A stretch of 55,319 bases of DNA from an uncultured Flammeovirgaceae bacterium (GTDB lineage: Bacteria > Bacteroidota > Bacteroidia > Cytophagales > MED-G16). The position numbers and the translations under genes are program-made. Below the pieces are notes generated by a model, which saw only the letters and a program-made list of their open reading frames with translations, was not told where the DNA came from and did no database searches. Shown one piece after another: positions 42,758 through 52,160 of the stretch. Within the stretch, counting starts at the first letter, position 1. Each line of letters starts with the position of its first letter. The stretch lies in the NCBI GenBank assembly GCA_913052485.1, contig CAJXDN010000007.1:1-55319 (forward strand), given 5' to 3'.

Positions 42758-45094
42758 ATGAGACTACTGTATCTAATACTTTTATTTGTAACCAAGTTTA
42801 CAAATGCACAAGAATTTACTATTTCAGGAAAAGTTTTTGATAGTAATGCCAATGTTTTAGCTGGAGCCTCTGTTAATGTGGAAAGCACTAACTTAGGTTC
42901 GTCATCAGATATGAACGGAGAATTCAAAATAAGTTTAATAAAAGGTCAATATACTTTATCAATATCATACACTGGATTTCAAACTGTCAGAAAAGAAATT
43001 ATATTAAATGAAAATAAAAAAATAAATATTACACTACTACCCGAAAACTTAATTTTAGACGAGGTACTAGTAACTTCAGTCAGGGCTAACAATGATATAC
43101 CAGTAACTTTCTCAAATATAAATAAAAGGGATATTGCCAAAAGAAATTTAGGCCAAGATATTCCCTTACTTCTAAATTACCTACCATCAGTAATTTCCTC
43201 ATCAGATGCAGGTGCTGGTGTTGGATACACTTACTTAAATGTAAGAGGTTCTAACAGCGAAAGAATAAATGTCACAATAAATGGAATACCATATAATGAT
43301 GCTGAAAGTCAAGGTACCTTCTGGGTAAACTTAGGAGATTTTGCTTCGTCTACAGAAAACATACAGCTACAACGTGGAGTTGGAACTTCAACTAATGGAT
43401 CAAGTGCGTTTGGTGCAAGCCTTAACATATTAACTGATGCGATATCTGATGAGGCCTTTGGTGAGTTCTCAAACTCATACGGATCATATAACACCAGGAA
43501 GCATACAGTAAAATTTTCTACAGGAAAACTTAATAATCATTTTGAAGTTTCAGGAAGACTTTCAAATATTTATTCAGATGGATATGTTGATAGGGCCTTC
43601 ACTGATTTAAAATCGTATTTTATTCAAGGGTCCTACATTGATGAAAATACTTTAATTAAAGCACTGAGCTTTGGTGGAGCAGAGAATACCTACCATGCGT
43701 TTTATGGATTAGACGCCCAACAACTGTTAGAGAATAGAAGGCAAAACCCTTACACATATGATAATCAGGTTGATGACTACAATCAAAATCATTACCAATT
43801 ACACTGGAATGAAAAGTTTAGTGAAAACTGGTCAACAAATTTGAGTTTGAACTATACAAAAGGTGCTGGGTATTTTGAGCAATATAAAAAAGAAGAGTCT
43901 TCTGTAAAGTTCAATAATATAATTAATGAAGGTAGTGACTTAGTTGTTAGGAGATGGTTAGATAATGATTTCTATGTAATAAATTTTAATTCTACATATA
44001 CTGATAAAAAGCTAAATCTAATATCTGGGGTTTCTTATAGTAACTATTCGGGTGATCATTTTGGAGAAGTGATCTGGGGAAGTGATCTGTCACCGGGCGC
44101 TATGATTGGTGCAAGATATTACTTTAGTGATGCGTTGAAAAAAGACTTTAATGTTTTTTCAAAAGGAACATATAAGGTTAATGACAGGTTATCTACGTAT
44201 CTAGACCTTCAAGGACGTTTTGTCAACTACCAAACCTACGGATTAACTTCAAGTAGAGACCCAATAGATGTAAATAAAAGTTTTAATTTTTTTAATCCAA
44301 AGGCAGGCTTTGTATATAGATTAAAAGATGAAAATAGACTCTATCTCTCATACGCTAGAGCACAAAAAGAACCTAATAGGAATGACTTCGAAAACGGTGT
44401 TTCTACATCTGAAAAGCTTGACGACTATGAGTTAGGATGGCGATATTACAGTAAAGATTTTAGCATAAACTCTAACTTATATTATATGAATTATAGCAAT
44501 CAGTTAGTTTTAACAGGAGACATAGATGATGTTGGTGCGCCAGTAAGGGCGACTAGTGGAAGCAGCTACAGACTGGGTATTGAGTTAGACTTTGATATCA
44601 TTATAAATGAAAAGTTTTCATTAAGGCCTAATGCAGCTCTAAGCTCAAATAAAAATCGGGATTTCAAGTCAACAATAAATGGAGCACTAATAAATTTAGG
44701 AAATACTCAAATCTCCTTCTCACCTAACCTAATAGTTGGAAATATTTTTGTCTATCAACCTTATAAAAAACTACAAATAAGCGTTTTATCTAAATACGTT
44801 GGAGAACAGTACATGAGTAACTTAAATAGTAAAGTTACAGAGCAAGATGTTCTAGAAGGATACTTAATCAGCGATATCAACTTTGAATACATCATTAAAC
44901 CAAAAAGAATATTTCACTCTATAATTATTAACGGGTTGATAAATAATATTTTTAATAAAGAGTATGTAAATAGGGGATACTACTATACATATAATTACTC
45001 TGATAATAATGGAAATATCATTACCGGTGACGGAGCAGCATATTATCCACAAGCAACCACAAACTTCCTTATAGGATTAAAAATAAAGTTTTAA
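42758..45094 (+). CDS. TonB-dependent outer membrane receptor, predicted thiamine uptake
   Basis: A 778-residue outer membrane receptor. Signal peptide MRLLYLILLFVTKFTNAQ; carboxypeptidase-regulatory-like domain about 20-97; TonB-box-like LDEVLVTS at about 100-107; plug domain about 115-230 (YLNVRGSNSERINVTINGIP and VQLQRG-like IQLQRGVGTSTNG); a 22-stranded barrel then ends in LIGLKIKF with a terminal Phe. The TPP riboswitch directly upstream points to thiamine or its phosphates as the cargo, taken to the periplasm with TonB energy and then to the PnuT-type permease. Confidence 0.93.
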   Translation: MRLLYLILLFVTKFTNAQEFTISGKVFDSNANVLAGASVNVESTNLGSSSDMNGEFKISLIKGQYTLSISYTGFQTVRKEIILNENKKINITLLPENLILDEVLVTSVRANNDIPVTFSNINKRDIAKRNLGQDIPLLLNYLPSVISSSDAGAGVGYTYLNVRGSNSERINVTINGIPYNDAESQGTFWVNLGDFASSTENIQLQRGVGTSTNGSSAFGASLNILTDAISDEAFGEFSNSYGSYNTRKHTVKFSTGKLNNHFEVSGRLSNIYSDGYVDRAFTDLKSYFIQGSYIDENTLIKALSFGGAENTYHAFYGLDAQQLLENRRQNPYTYDNQVDDYNQNHYQLHWNEKFSENWSTNLSLNYTKGAGYFEQYKKEESSVKFNNIINEGSDLVVRRWLDNDFYVINFNSTYTDKKLNLISGVSYSNYSGDHFGEVIWGSDLSPGAMIGARYYFSDALKKDFNVFSKGTYKVNDRLSTYLDLQGRFVNYQTYGLTSSRDPIDVNKSFNFFNPKAGFVYRLKDENRLYLSYARAQKEPNRNDFENGVSTSEKLDDYELGWRYYSKDFSINSNLYYMNYSNQLVLTGDIDDVGAPVRATSGSSYRLGIELDFDIIINEKFSLRPNAALSSNKNRDFKSTINGALINLGNTQISFSPNLIVGNIFVYQPYKKLQISVLSKYVGEQYMSNLNSKVTEQDVLEGYLISDINFEYIIKPKRIFHSIIINGLINNIFNKEYVNRGYYYTYNYSDNNGNIITGDGAAYYPQATTNFLIGLKIKF

Positions 45095-45100
45095 TTAATT

Positions 45101-45134
45101 AAGTAAATAAAACTTGTTTTATATTGTTTTACTT
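45101..45134. terminator. Possible bidirectional terminator hairpin
   Basis: AAGTAAA (45101-45107) pairs with TTTACTT (45128-45134), enclosing an inner hairpin ATAAAA/TTTTAT around loop CTTG. It lies between the convergent receptor gene and prmC and overlaps the last prmC codons. Entirely AT-rich apart from one pair, so only moderately convincing. Confidence 0.35.
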
Positions 45135-45964
45135 GTAAATGAAGTTACCCTTAAAAACCTCTGCTCACCGTAAAAGTCTTTAGTAATGGAATACTTACAA
45201 CCCCTTAGCATTGAAATCAGCAACCCGACATAGTTTTGATTTATTTCAAAATAAATAACACCATTCTCATTGAGATAATCCTGAGCAAAGCTTAGGATAG
45301 TTTTATAAAAATAAATTGGATCTGAGTCTACAAAAAGAGCATCATGAGGTTCATTTTTTAATACTATATCATCAACCTTTTCAATATCTGATTTTGGAAT
45401 ATATGGAGGGTTGCTAATAATCACATCAAAAAATTTGTGTGGCTTGTATTCTTCAACTTTTGAGTATATAAACTTAACTTTATTTGATGTCAAAGAATTA
45501 TTTTTCTTTGCAACTTTAATTGCTTCCATGGAACTATCAATTCCAACCACGTTAGATTTTATATGATTACTTATGGTGATTGCAATACAGCCACAACCAG
45601 TTCCTATATCAAGTATTTCTTTTTTAACATTACTTCTCTCTAGTTTAATTACATTGTTAACTAATTCCTCCGTCTCAGGCCTAGGAATTAGTGTATTTTT
45701 ATTTATATAGAATTTACTATCATAAAAAAACTCTGAACTAGTGACATATTGAACCGGTACTTTTTTTAATATCTGATCTATATCATTTATAAAAGATTTT
45801 TCTTGATTTTCTCCCCATGTAAATTTCTTATTTAAAAGCAAATCTGAACTAGTAATATTAAATTTGAGAAACATATACTTAAGAGAGATATTCTTTGCCT
45901 CTCTGTCTGGAAAACTTTTTAATTTTTTTAGTAATTGAGAGTATATTAATTTTGATTCTACCAA
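45119..45964 (-). CDS. prmC: Release factor glutamine methyltransferase
   Basis: A 281-residue SAM-dependent enzyme that methylates the Gln of the GGQ motif in release factors RF1 and RF2. The N-terminal helical domain covers about 1-75, then the Rossmann domain with ILDIGTGCGCIAITIS (about 117-132) and the substrate motif NPPY at 185-188. The LIPRPETEELV segment (about 92-102) is also typical. The start appears to be TTG at 45964; no suitable ATG is near. A -7-like TATTTTTA sits just upstream on the minus strand, so a leaderless TTG start is possible. Divergent from ribD with 14 bases between starts. Confidence 0.92.
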   Translation of the reverse strand: MVESKLIYSQLLKKLKSFPDREAKNISLKYMFLKFNITSSDLLLNKKFTWGENQEKSFINDIDQILKKVPVQYVTSSEFFYDSKFYINKNTLIPRPETEELVNNVIKLERSNVKKEILDIGTGCGCIAITISNHIKSNVVGIDSSMEAIKVAKKNNSLTSNKVKFIYSKVEEYKPHKFFDVIISNPPYIPKSDIEKVDDIVLKNEPHDALFVDSDPIYFYKTILSFAQDYLNENGVIYFEINQNYVGLLISMLRGCKYSITKDFYGEQRFLRVTSFTSKTI

Positions 45965-45978
45965 TGTAAAAATATTTT

Positions 45979-47001
45979 ATGAAAGATAATCACAAAAAAT
46001 ACATTCAGAGAACTTTTTATCTTGCAAAAAAGGGTATTGGGAAAGTAGCTCCTAACCCATTAGTTGGTTGTGTAATAGTTAAAAATAATAAAATAATTGG
46101 AGAGGGTTACCACAAAGAGTATGGAGATAAACACGCTGAGATTAACGCTATCAATAGCGTATCTAATAAGAAAGAAATAGATGGTAGCAGTGTTTATATA
46201 AACCTTGAACCCTGCAATCATTTTGGCAAGACTCCACCCTGTTCAGATGCTCTTGTGAAACTCAAGCCTAAAGAGGTTATTATATCTAACAAAGATCCAA
46301 ACCCTTTAACAAACGGAAAGAGCATTAAAAAATTAATCGATAATAATATCAATGTAAAAAGTAATATTCTCAAAGAGGAGGGAGAGGAACTGAATAAAAG
46401 ATTTTTTAAAAATCAAACTAAAAAGCTACCATTTATAATTTTGAAATGGGCACAGACATCAGATGGGTTTATTGCTAAATCAGATGGTAGCTCAAAATGG
46501 ATATCAAATGATATATCGAGAACACTTGTTCATAAATGGAGGTCAGAGGAATTGGGTATCTTGGTCGGAGCCACAACCGTTAATAGTGACAACCCTAAAT
46601 TAAATGTTAGATCTTGGAATGGAAAAAATCCAATCAGGGTTATCATTGATCCAAATAATAGATGTTCTAATGAAAATGATATCTTATCAGACTCTCTACC
46701 AACACTGATTTATAATAAAAAAAGAGAGAGTAAAGTTCAAAATAAACAGTTTGTGAGGTTGTTAGAGTTTGATTTAATGAACATTTTAAAAGATATTTTA
46801 AGTAGAGGAATCTCTAGTATAATGGTAGAGGGTGGGTCGTTTACACTAAAGTCATTTATTGAAAATAATCTGTGGGATGAAGCTAGAGTGTTTGTATCAG
46901 ATGGAAAGTTTAAAAATGGTATAAAGGCACCCAAAATAAAGTTAAGCAACCCACAAAAAATTGGAAGTGACCTGTTATATTTAATTAAAAACTATGCATG
47001 A
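45979..47001 (+). CDS. ribD: Bifunctional riboflavin biosynthesis deaminase/reductase
   Basis: A 340-residue enzyme of flavin synthesis. The N-terminal cytidine-deaminase-like domain has HAEINAINS (His52, Glu54) and EPCNHFGKTPPC (Cys79, Cys88), the zinc site that deaminates the pyrimidine. The C-terminal reductase domain begins near 150 (ILKWAQTSDGFIAK) and contains GATTVNSDNPKLNVR and IMVEGGSFTLKSFIE. Both halves are intact. The end overlaps the fRMsr gene by 8 bases. Confidence 0.95.
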   Translation: MKDNHKKYIQRTFYLAKKGIGKVAPNPLVGCVIVKNNKIIGEGYHKEYGDKHAEINAINSVSNKKEIDGSSVYINLEPCNHFGKTPPCSDALVKLKPKEVIISNKDPNPLTNGKSIKKLIDNNINVKSNILKEEGEELNKRFFKNQTKKLPFIILKWAQTSDGFIAKSDGSSKWISNDISRTLVHKWRSEELGILVGATTVNSDNPKLNVRSWNGKNPIRVIIDPNNRCSNENDILSDSLPTLIYNKKRESKVQNKQFVRLLEFDLMNILKDILSRGISSIMVEGGSFTLKSFIENNLWDEARVFVSDGKFKNGIKAPKIKLSNPQKIGSDLLYLIKNYA

Positions 47002-47485
47002 TTTTTTAATACCAAAGGATAAAAGCAAAGAGGAAAAATATAGAAATATTGTTTCGCAAATTGAGAGTTTAGTTGAGAACGAAAGTAATATTATTAGTAT
47101 TCTCTCTAATATTTCAGCAGCTATTCATCAAACATTCAAATGGTTATGGGTTGGATTTTATATAGTAAAAGGGGATGAACTTATACTTGGCCCATTCCAA
47201 GGTCCAGTAGCATGCTTTAGAATTAAAAAAGGAGAAGGAGTATGTGGTAAAACATGGTTACTTAGGAAGACAATAATAGTTCCCGACGTAGAAAAGTTTC
47301 CCGGGCACATAGCTTGTAGCTCTCAGTCTAGGTCAGAGATAGTATTGCCTATTTTTAAAAATAAAAAAACTTATGGTGTTCTTGATATCGATAGTGAAGA
47401 GCTAAATACATTTGACAGTATAGACCAACAGTACCTTGAAGTTTTAGTGGGAATAATTGAAAGAAAGTTAATTGATAATTCCTAA
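46994..47485 (+). CDS. Free methionine-(R)-sulfoxide reductase (GAF domain)
   Basis: A 163-residue GAF-fold protein. The three Cys typical of the enzyme are present: Cys74 (GPVACFRI), Cys84 (GEGVCGKTW) and Cys108 (GHIACSSQSRSEIVLP). It reduces free oxidised methionine with thioredoxin in the cytoplasm. Its start lies within the end of ribD, so it is cotranslated. Its last 18 bases overlap the end of the convergent psd gene. Confidence 0.9.
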   Translation: MHDFLIPKDKSKEEKYRNIVSQIESLVENESNIISILSNISAAIHQTFKWLWVGFYIVKGDELILGPFQGPVACFRIKKGEGVCGKTWLLRKTIIVPDVEKFPGHIACSSQSRSEIVLPIFKNKKTYGVLDIDSEELNTFDSIDQQYLEVLVGIIERKLIDNS

Positions 47486-48118
47486 CTCAGTTACGCCAGC
47501 GATTGTTGTCTGATCTACTTTTATTTTAGGTTTGAAATCTAGGGGTAAAAATATATCTGCTCTAGAGCCAAACTTAATAAAACCCAACTGGTCGGACTGT
47601 TTTACACTCGAATTAAGTTTAGAATAATTAATTATCCTCCGGGCTACAAGTCCAGCGATTTGTCTAACTAAAATAGTAATATTTTTATTCTCAATAACCG
47701 TAGTAGTTCTTTCATTCTTTGTACTAGATTTAGGGTGCCAAGCAACCAGATATTTTCCCTTATGATACTGGTAGTAATTAATTTTTCCAGAGATAGGATA
47801 TCTATTTACATGTACATCAAATGGAGACATAAAAATTGATATCTGTAGTTTTTTTTCTTTAAAATATTCTCCCTCATAAGATTCGCCAATAAATACTACT
47901 TTACCGTTTGCTGGTGAAATAATACAATTTTCTTTATCTCTCTTATCAATTTTTGGGCTTCTAAAGAACTGAAGAAAAAATAAAAAAACAGAAAATGTTA
48001 ATATACTAGAAATAAGAAAAATTGATGAAAGTAAATAGAAAATAAATATGTTTATGACAACTACTGAGACAAACAACATACCTAAAAAAAACCTCCCCTC
48101 TTTATGAATCCTCATCAT
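47468..48118 (-). CDS. psd: Phosphatidylserine decarboxylase proenzyme, short type
   Basis: A 216-residue membrane-linked enzyme making phosphatidylethanolamine. Two hydrophobic stretches lie at about 9-50; then ISPANGKVVFIGES, MSPFDVHVNRYPISG (about 97-111), and the self-cleavage site KFGSRADIFLP with Gly184-Ser185, where Ser becomes the pyruvoyl group. I chose ATG 48118 (MMRIHKEG; 48115 is equally possible) because family members begin with a similar HKEG segment; the longer frame to 48175 lies inside gdh. It overlaps the end of the glutamate dehydrogenase gene by 17 bases. Confidence 0.9.
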   Translation of the reverse strand: MMRIHKEGRFFLGMLFVSVVVINIFIFYLLSSIFLISSILTFSVFLFFLQFFRSPKIDKRDKENCIISPANGKVVFIGESYEGEYFKEKKLQISIFMSPFDVHVNRYPISGKINYYQYHKGKYLVAWHPKSSTKNERTTTVIENKNITILVRQIAGLVARRIINYSKLNSSVKQSDQLGFIKFGSRADIFLPLDFKPKIKVDQTTIAGVTELGIIN

Positions 48119-49406
48119 TTTTTTGAAAAGTAAAAGAGCCATCTCTATACCTATAAGTACGAGAAACCTTATCAATAGCAGCTATGTATGCGGCTGTCCT
48201 CAAAGAAATATTATATTTTCTTGATATGGCAAAAACATTATTAAAAGCTTGCTTGATAATAGAGTCACTCCTTCTATATACCCTATTCTTTGTCCACTTG
48301 AACCCTAACCTATTTTGAACCCACTCGAAATATGATACAATAACACCCCCAGCATTAGCTAAAATATCAGGCACAGCAACTATTCCCTTCTTCTCCAGAA
48401 TTGGGTCTGCTTCATGTGAAGTTGGACCGTTTGCCCCCTCAACTATTAATTTTGCTTTTATTTTATCTGCATTTTTTTCAGTTATTGTGTTTTCAAGGGC
48501 TGCTGGTATTAAAACATCTACCTCTAGGGTTAGGAGCTCCTCGTTTGAAATTTGATTTCCACCTTGAAAATTTTCAAGAGTTCCATTATTTTCATTTTTA
48601 TGAGTTATTGCCTTACCTACATCTATTCCGTCTTTATTAAAATAACCACCGGTAACATCAGATATTGCAACAACCGTACATCCCCTTTCCTTCAACAACT
48701 GTGCTGCCCATGTCCCAACATTCCCAAATCCCTGTATTGCTACAGTTGCCTTAAATGGATTAATTTTCATTTTAGTCAAGGCAGATAAAGTAGATACCAT
48801 TACTCCCCTTCCTGTAGCTTCAATTCTTCCAACTGAACCACCAAGGATAATTGGTTTTCCTGTAACGACTGCATTTACAGTTGTACCTTTTGCTCTTGAG
48901 TATTCATCCATAAGCCATGCCATTTGATTTGGGCCCGTTCCCATGTCAGGAGCTGGAATATCCTTGTCTGGACCGAAAACATCGTGCATAGCTTGAGTGT
49001 ATGCCCTAGTTAATCTCTCTAACTCCGATTGGCTCATCTGATGGGGATTACATTTAACTCCTCCCTTGGCTCCACCGTAGGGTATATCAACAACAGCACA
49101 TTTCCAAGTCATCCAAGCAGCAAGAGCAGTAACTTCATTTAAATCTACGCTATCATCAAATCTAAGACCTCCCTTTGAGGGTCCTAATATATTTGAGTGA
49201 ATTACCCTGTAGCCCTCAAAAACTCTTATTGATCCGTCATCCATAGAAATTGGTAAAGAAACAATTATTTTTTTTACCGATGACTTTAGCACACTATAGA
49301 CTTCATCATCTAGCTTGAGATACTCTGCAGCAACATGGAATCTCTTCATCATAGATTCAAGAGGGTCCTTGTCGTGTGAGATAGGAGCCGGTTCTTTATA
49401 ACTCAT
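48102..49406 (-). CDS. gdhA: Glutamate dehydrogenase (Glu/Leu/Phe/Val dehydrogenase family)
   Basis: A 434-residue cytoplasmic enzyme interconverting glutamate with 2-oxoglutarate and ammonia. Catalytic lysine region VDIPYGGAKGGVKCNP (about 108-123), PAPDMGTGPNQMAWLMDEY, and the NAD(P)-binding AIQGFGNVGTWAAQLL (about 222-237). Substrate choice (Glu over branched amino acids) is inferred from the length and overall match; other family members remain possible. The cofactor cannot be decided by eye. It sits between cdsA and psd, interrupting two lipid genes. Confidence 0.92.
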   Translation of the reverse strand: MSYKEPAPISHDKDPLESMMKRFHVAAEYLKLDDEVYSVLKSSVKKIIVSLPISMDDGSIRVFEGYRVIHSNILGPSKGGLRFDDSVDLNEVTALAAWMTWKCAVVDIPYGGAKGGVKCNPHQMSQSELERLTRAYTQAMHDVFGPDKDIPAPDMGTGPNQMAWLMDEYSRAKGTTVNAVVTGKPIILGGSVGRIEATGRGVMVSTLSALTKMKINPFKATVAIQGFGNVGTWAAQLLKERGCTVVAISDVTGGYFNKDGIDVGKAITHKNENNGTLENFQGGNQISNEELLTLEVDVLIPAALENTITEKNADKIKAKLIVEGANGPTSHEADPILEKKGIVAVPDILANAGGVIVSYFEWVQNRLGFKWTKNRVYRRSDSIIKQAFNNVFAISRKYNISLRTAAYIAAIDKVSRTYRYRDGSFTFQKNDEDS

Positions 49407-49442
49407 ATCTTTGTTTGGGTTTAATTATGTAAATCTACAATT

Positions 49443-50273
49443 TTAAGTGAGCTGATCAATAATTTTTAGATAAAAATACACGTAAGGTATTACAAAAAAA
49501 AAGCTGTCAAAACGATCTAAAAAACCGCCGTGACCTGGCAATTTATTTCCACTATCTTTTAAATTGAAATTTCTTTTTAGTAACGACTCAAAAAGATCAC
49601 CAAAAACACCTGATATCAAAACTACAATAGAGAAAAACACCCAGTAAATTAATGTTTGGTGTCCACTCCAAAAGAATTCTTTTATTAAGTAAGCCATTAA
49701 AATATTCGCCGAAAGCCCAAATAATACACCTTCCCACGTTTTCATTGGAGATACTGATTCAAATAGTTTTTTTCTACCGAAAAGAGATCCGCCAAAATAT
49801 GCAGCAGATTCGCTGGTCCATAAAAATAATAATGTTGCCATGAGGTATATTGAATTATAACCATTGCCATCAAACACAATAAAATTGAGTAAAGAGATGG
49901 GTAAAGAAATATATAGTATACCAAAAAATGTTACGGATACATTTGATAGTGTCTCGCTATTGTTTGAACTGTAAAGGGCGGAAAGACAGACTAAGGGTAA
50001 TATAGGTATCAATAGAAAATAAATCCCTAACAAGCTTCCCTTACTAGCATAAAAAAAAGTAGTAATAAATATGACAACTGACAGAAAAACCCCAAGATTA
50101 TAATTTGGCCTAAATCCGTTACTGCCTAATATCTTGAAATACTCTCTAGAAGATAAAAAAATAATCAATACAAAAACAGCTAAATAAGAGACCTCATGAA
50201 GTGCTGAAAGGAGCAGCAGAGAACCGCCAAACATTCCAGTTAAAACGCGGCGCTTAAGATTGTCCTTATTCAT
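49443..50273 (-). CDS. cdsA: Phosphatidate cytidylyltransferase (CDP-diglyceride synthase)
   Basis: A 276-residue inner membrane protein with about eight helices that makes CDP-diacylglycerol for all phospholipids. The family signature is seen at the C-terminus: KDSGNKLPGHGGFLDRFDSF with the metal-binding Asp residues. SAAYFGGSLFGRKKLFESVS (about 165-184) and PMKTWEGVLFGL are also typical. It overlaps the CPBP gene by 8 bases and lies close to psd, in keeping with phospholipid synthesis. Confidence 0.95.
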   Translation of the reverse strand: MNKDNLKRRVLTGMFGGSLLLLSALHEVSYLAVFVLIIFLSSREYFKILGSNGFRPNYNLGVFLSVVIFITTFFYASKGSLLGIYFLLIPILPLVCLSALYSSNNSETLSNVSVTFFGILYISLPISLLNFIVFDGNGYNSIYLMATLLFLWTSESAAYFGGSLFGRKKLFESVSPMKTWEGVLFGLSANILMAYLIKEFFWSGHQTLIYWVFFSIVVLISGVFGDLFESLLKRNFNLKDSGNKLPGHGGFLDRFDSFFFVIPYVYFYLKIIDQLT

Positions 50274-51117
50274 AATTTTTACTTAAAATATTTCTAGTTT
50301 TTACAACAGCTAGAATGAATAGGAAAAAACTAAATGCTAAAATTGAGATTGGTATATCAGGAGACGAGTTTATTGGCATGTCAAAATCTTCACCAAAAAA
50401 ACCACTTTTAGCTGCATAAACTAAAGATATTCCTATAAAATTATTTAATGCATGAGCAATTACTGGGTAAATTAAACTTCCAGACCAGTAGAACATATAG
50501 CCAAATAATACACCCAGAAGAAATCGAGGGAAAAACCCATAGAATTGTAAATGAAAAGCACTAAATAACAATGCACTCAACACAATTGCGACATGGGGAT
50601 TATTAAGTAATAGTTTAAAGTTTTTTTGAAGCACTCCCCTGAAAAAATATTCTTCGCAGAAGCCTGGTATTATAGCTATCGTTAATATACCTATTAGGTA
50701 TTCGGTAGTGTTATCAAAAGATATAAGATGTATGGTTAAGCTCTCTAATTGTTTTTCTTTCAATGTAGCCCATTCCTCAAATCCAGACATAAACTCAGGA
50801 AATGATATGGCTCTATTCCATTCTATAACTGGAGCATTTAAAATGATAAATAAAAAAGTAGTTATAATAATAAAAACAAAAGGTAAAATCCTAAAATGAT
50901 TAAAATTCATTAAATAATCTTTATTCTTTCGAACTACAAAAAAGGGTAGAAGAAAAAAAAGAAGAAATAATGAATTTGAGAACATTAGCATCTTCCTATC
51001 TATTCCTTCGTAAGATATATCGGCTGGAACCTCAACCATATTAGAGAGAATACTTAATATTAAGAGAGGAGAGACTGATAAAATAATAAATAGCAATTCT
51101 TTGAAGTGTTTATTCAT
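50266..51117 (-). CDS. CPBP-family intramembrane glutamic endopeptidase
   Basis: A 283-residue membrane protein with about eight helices. The CPBP (Abi, Rce1-like) motifs are complete: GFCEEYFFRGVLQ with Glu155, Glu156 and Arg160; FSAFHLQFYGF with His189; and IAHALNNF with His222. Such proteases act on membrane substrates; the target is unknown. The link to cdsA and psd recurs in Flavobacteriia. Divergent from dusB across 47 bases. Confidence 0.88.
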   Translation of the reverse strand: MNKHFKELLFIILSVSPLLILSILSNMVEVPADISYEGIDRKMLMFSNSLFLLFFLLPFFVVRKNKDYLMNFNHFRILPFVFIIITTFLFIILNAPVIEWNRAISFPEFMSGFEEWATLKEKQLESLTIHLISFDNTTEYLIGILTIAIIPGFCEEYFFRGVLQKNFKLLLNNPHVAIVLSALLFSAFHLQFYGFFPRFLLGVLFGYMFYWSGSLIYPVIAHALNNFIGISLVYAAKSGFFGEDFDMPINSSPDIPISILAFSFFLFILAVVKTRNILSKNYE

Positions 51118-51164
51118 TATGTTTTTTATTTGTGAATTATTAAAAGGTTAAAATACTTCTTTTT

Positions 51165-52160
51165 ATGAAGATTGACAATTTAGAATTAGGTGATTTCCCA
51201 TTACTTCTTGCCCCTATGGAGGATGTCAGCGATCCCCCATTTAGATCTGTATGTAAATTAAATGGTGCAGACTTAATGTACACAGAATTTATATCGTCTG
51301 AGGGCCTTATAAGAGATGCAGAAAAAAGTGTTCAAAAACTTGATATATACGATTCTGAGAGACCAATAGGAATTCAAATATTTGGAGATAAAATAGATTC
51401 TATGAGACAGGCCGCTAGCATAGCCGAATCTGCTCAACCCGAGATACTTGATATAAATTATGGATGTCCTGTAAAAAAAGTTGCCTGTAGAGGAGCAGGT
51501 GCGGGAATACTAAAAGATCTAGATAAAATGCAGAAAATGACTGCAGAAATCGTAAAACAAGTAAATATCCCGGTAACAGTAAAAACAAGACTCGGATGGG
51601 ATGATAACACAATCAAAATAGTTGAGGTTGCTGAGAGATTACAGGATGTTGGAATCAAGGCCCTATCAATTCATGGTAGGACAAGAAAACAAATGTATAA
51701 AGGCACCGCTAACTGGAATTACATTGCCGAGGTAAAAAACAATCCGAGGATATCAATTCCTATTTTTGGTAATGGTGATATAGATTCCCCAGAGAAAGCG
51801 AAAGAATACAAAGAAAAATATGGTGTGGATGGTATTATGATTGGTAGGGCAGCTATTGGGAATCCGTGGATATTTAATCAAATTAAAACGTACTTAAATA
51901 CTGGTGAAAAAATGGAAAAGCCGAGCATAAAAGAGAGGGTAAGTATTCTAAAAAAACACCTAAACTTCTCAATAGAATGGAAAGGCGAGAAATTAGGACT
52001 GGTTGAAATGAGGAGACACTACTCAAACTACTTCAGGGGTGTAGAGAATTTTAAAGAGTACAGAATGAAATTAGTTTTAAGTGAGTCTTACAGTAATTCC
52101 ATAGAAATTTTAAATGAAATTTCAGAAAAGTTTATAGCTAAAGAGAATGTTCTTACATGA
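51165..52160 (+). CDS. dusB: tRNA-dihydrouridine synthase B
   Basis: A 331-residue FMN enzyme that reduces uridines in the tRNA D-loop. TIM barrel with LLAPMEDVSDPPFRSVCK (about 14-31), LDINYGCPVKKVACRGAGAG including the catalytic Cys (about 96-115), TVKTRLGWDD, and IFGNGDIDSPEKA followed by GIMIGRAAIGNPWIF. A helical tRNA-binding end follows. The stop overlaps the EamA gene by 4 bases (ATGA). Confidence 0.95.
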   Translation: MKIDNLELGDFPLLLAPMEDVSDPPFRSVCKLNGADLMYTEFISSEGLIRDAEKSVQKLDIYDSERPIGIQIFGDKIDSMRQAASIAESAQPEILDINYGCPVKKVACRGAGAGILKDLDKMQKMTAEIVKQVNIPVTVKTRLGWDDNTIKIVEVAERLQDVGIKALSIHGRTRKQMYKGTANWNYIAEVKNNPRISIPIFGNGDIDSPEKAKEYKEKYGVDGIMIGRAAIGNPWIFNQIKTYLNTGEKMEKPSIKERVSILKKHLNFSIEWKGEKLGLVEMRRHYSNYFRGVENFKEYRMKLVLSESYSNSIEILNEISEKFIAKENVLT

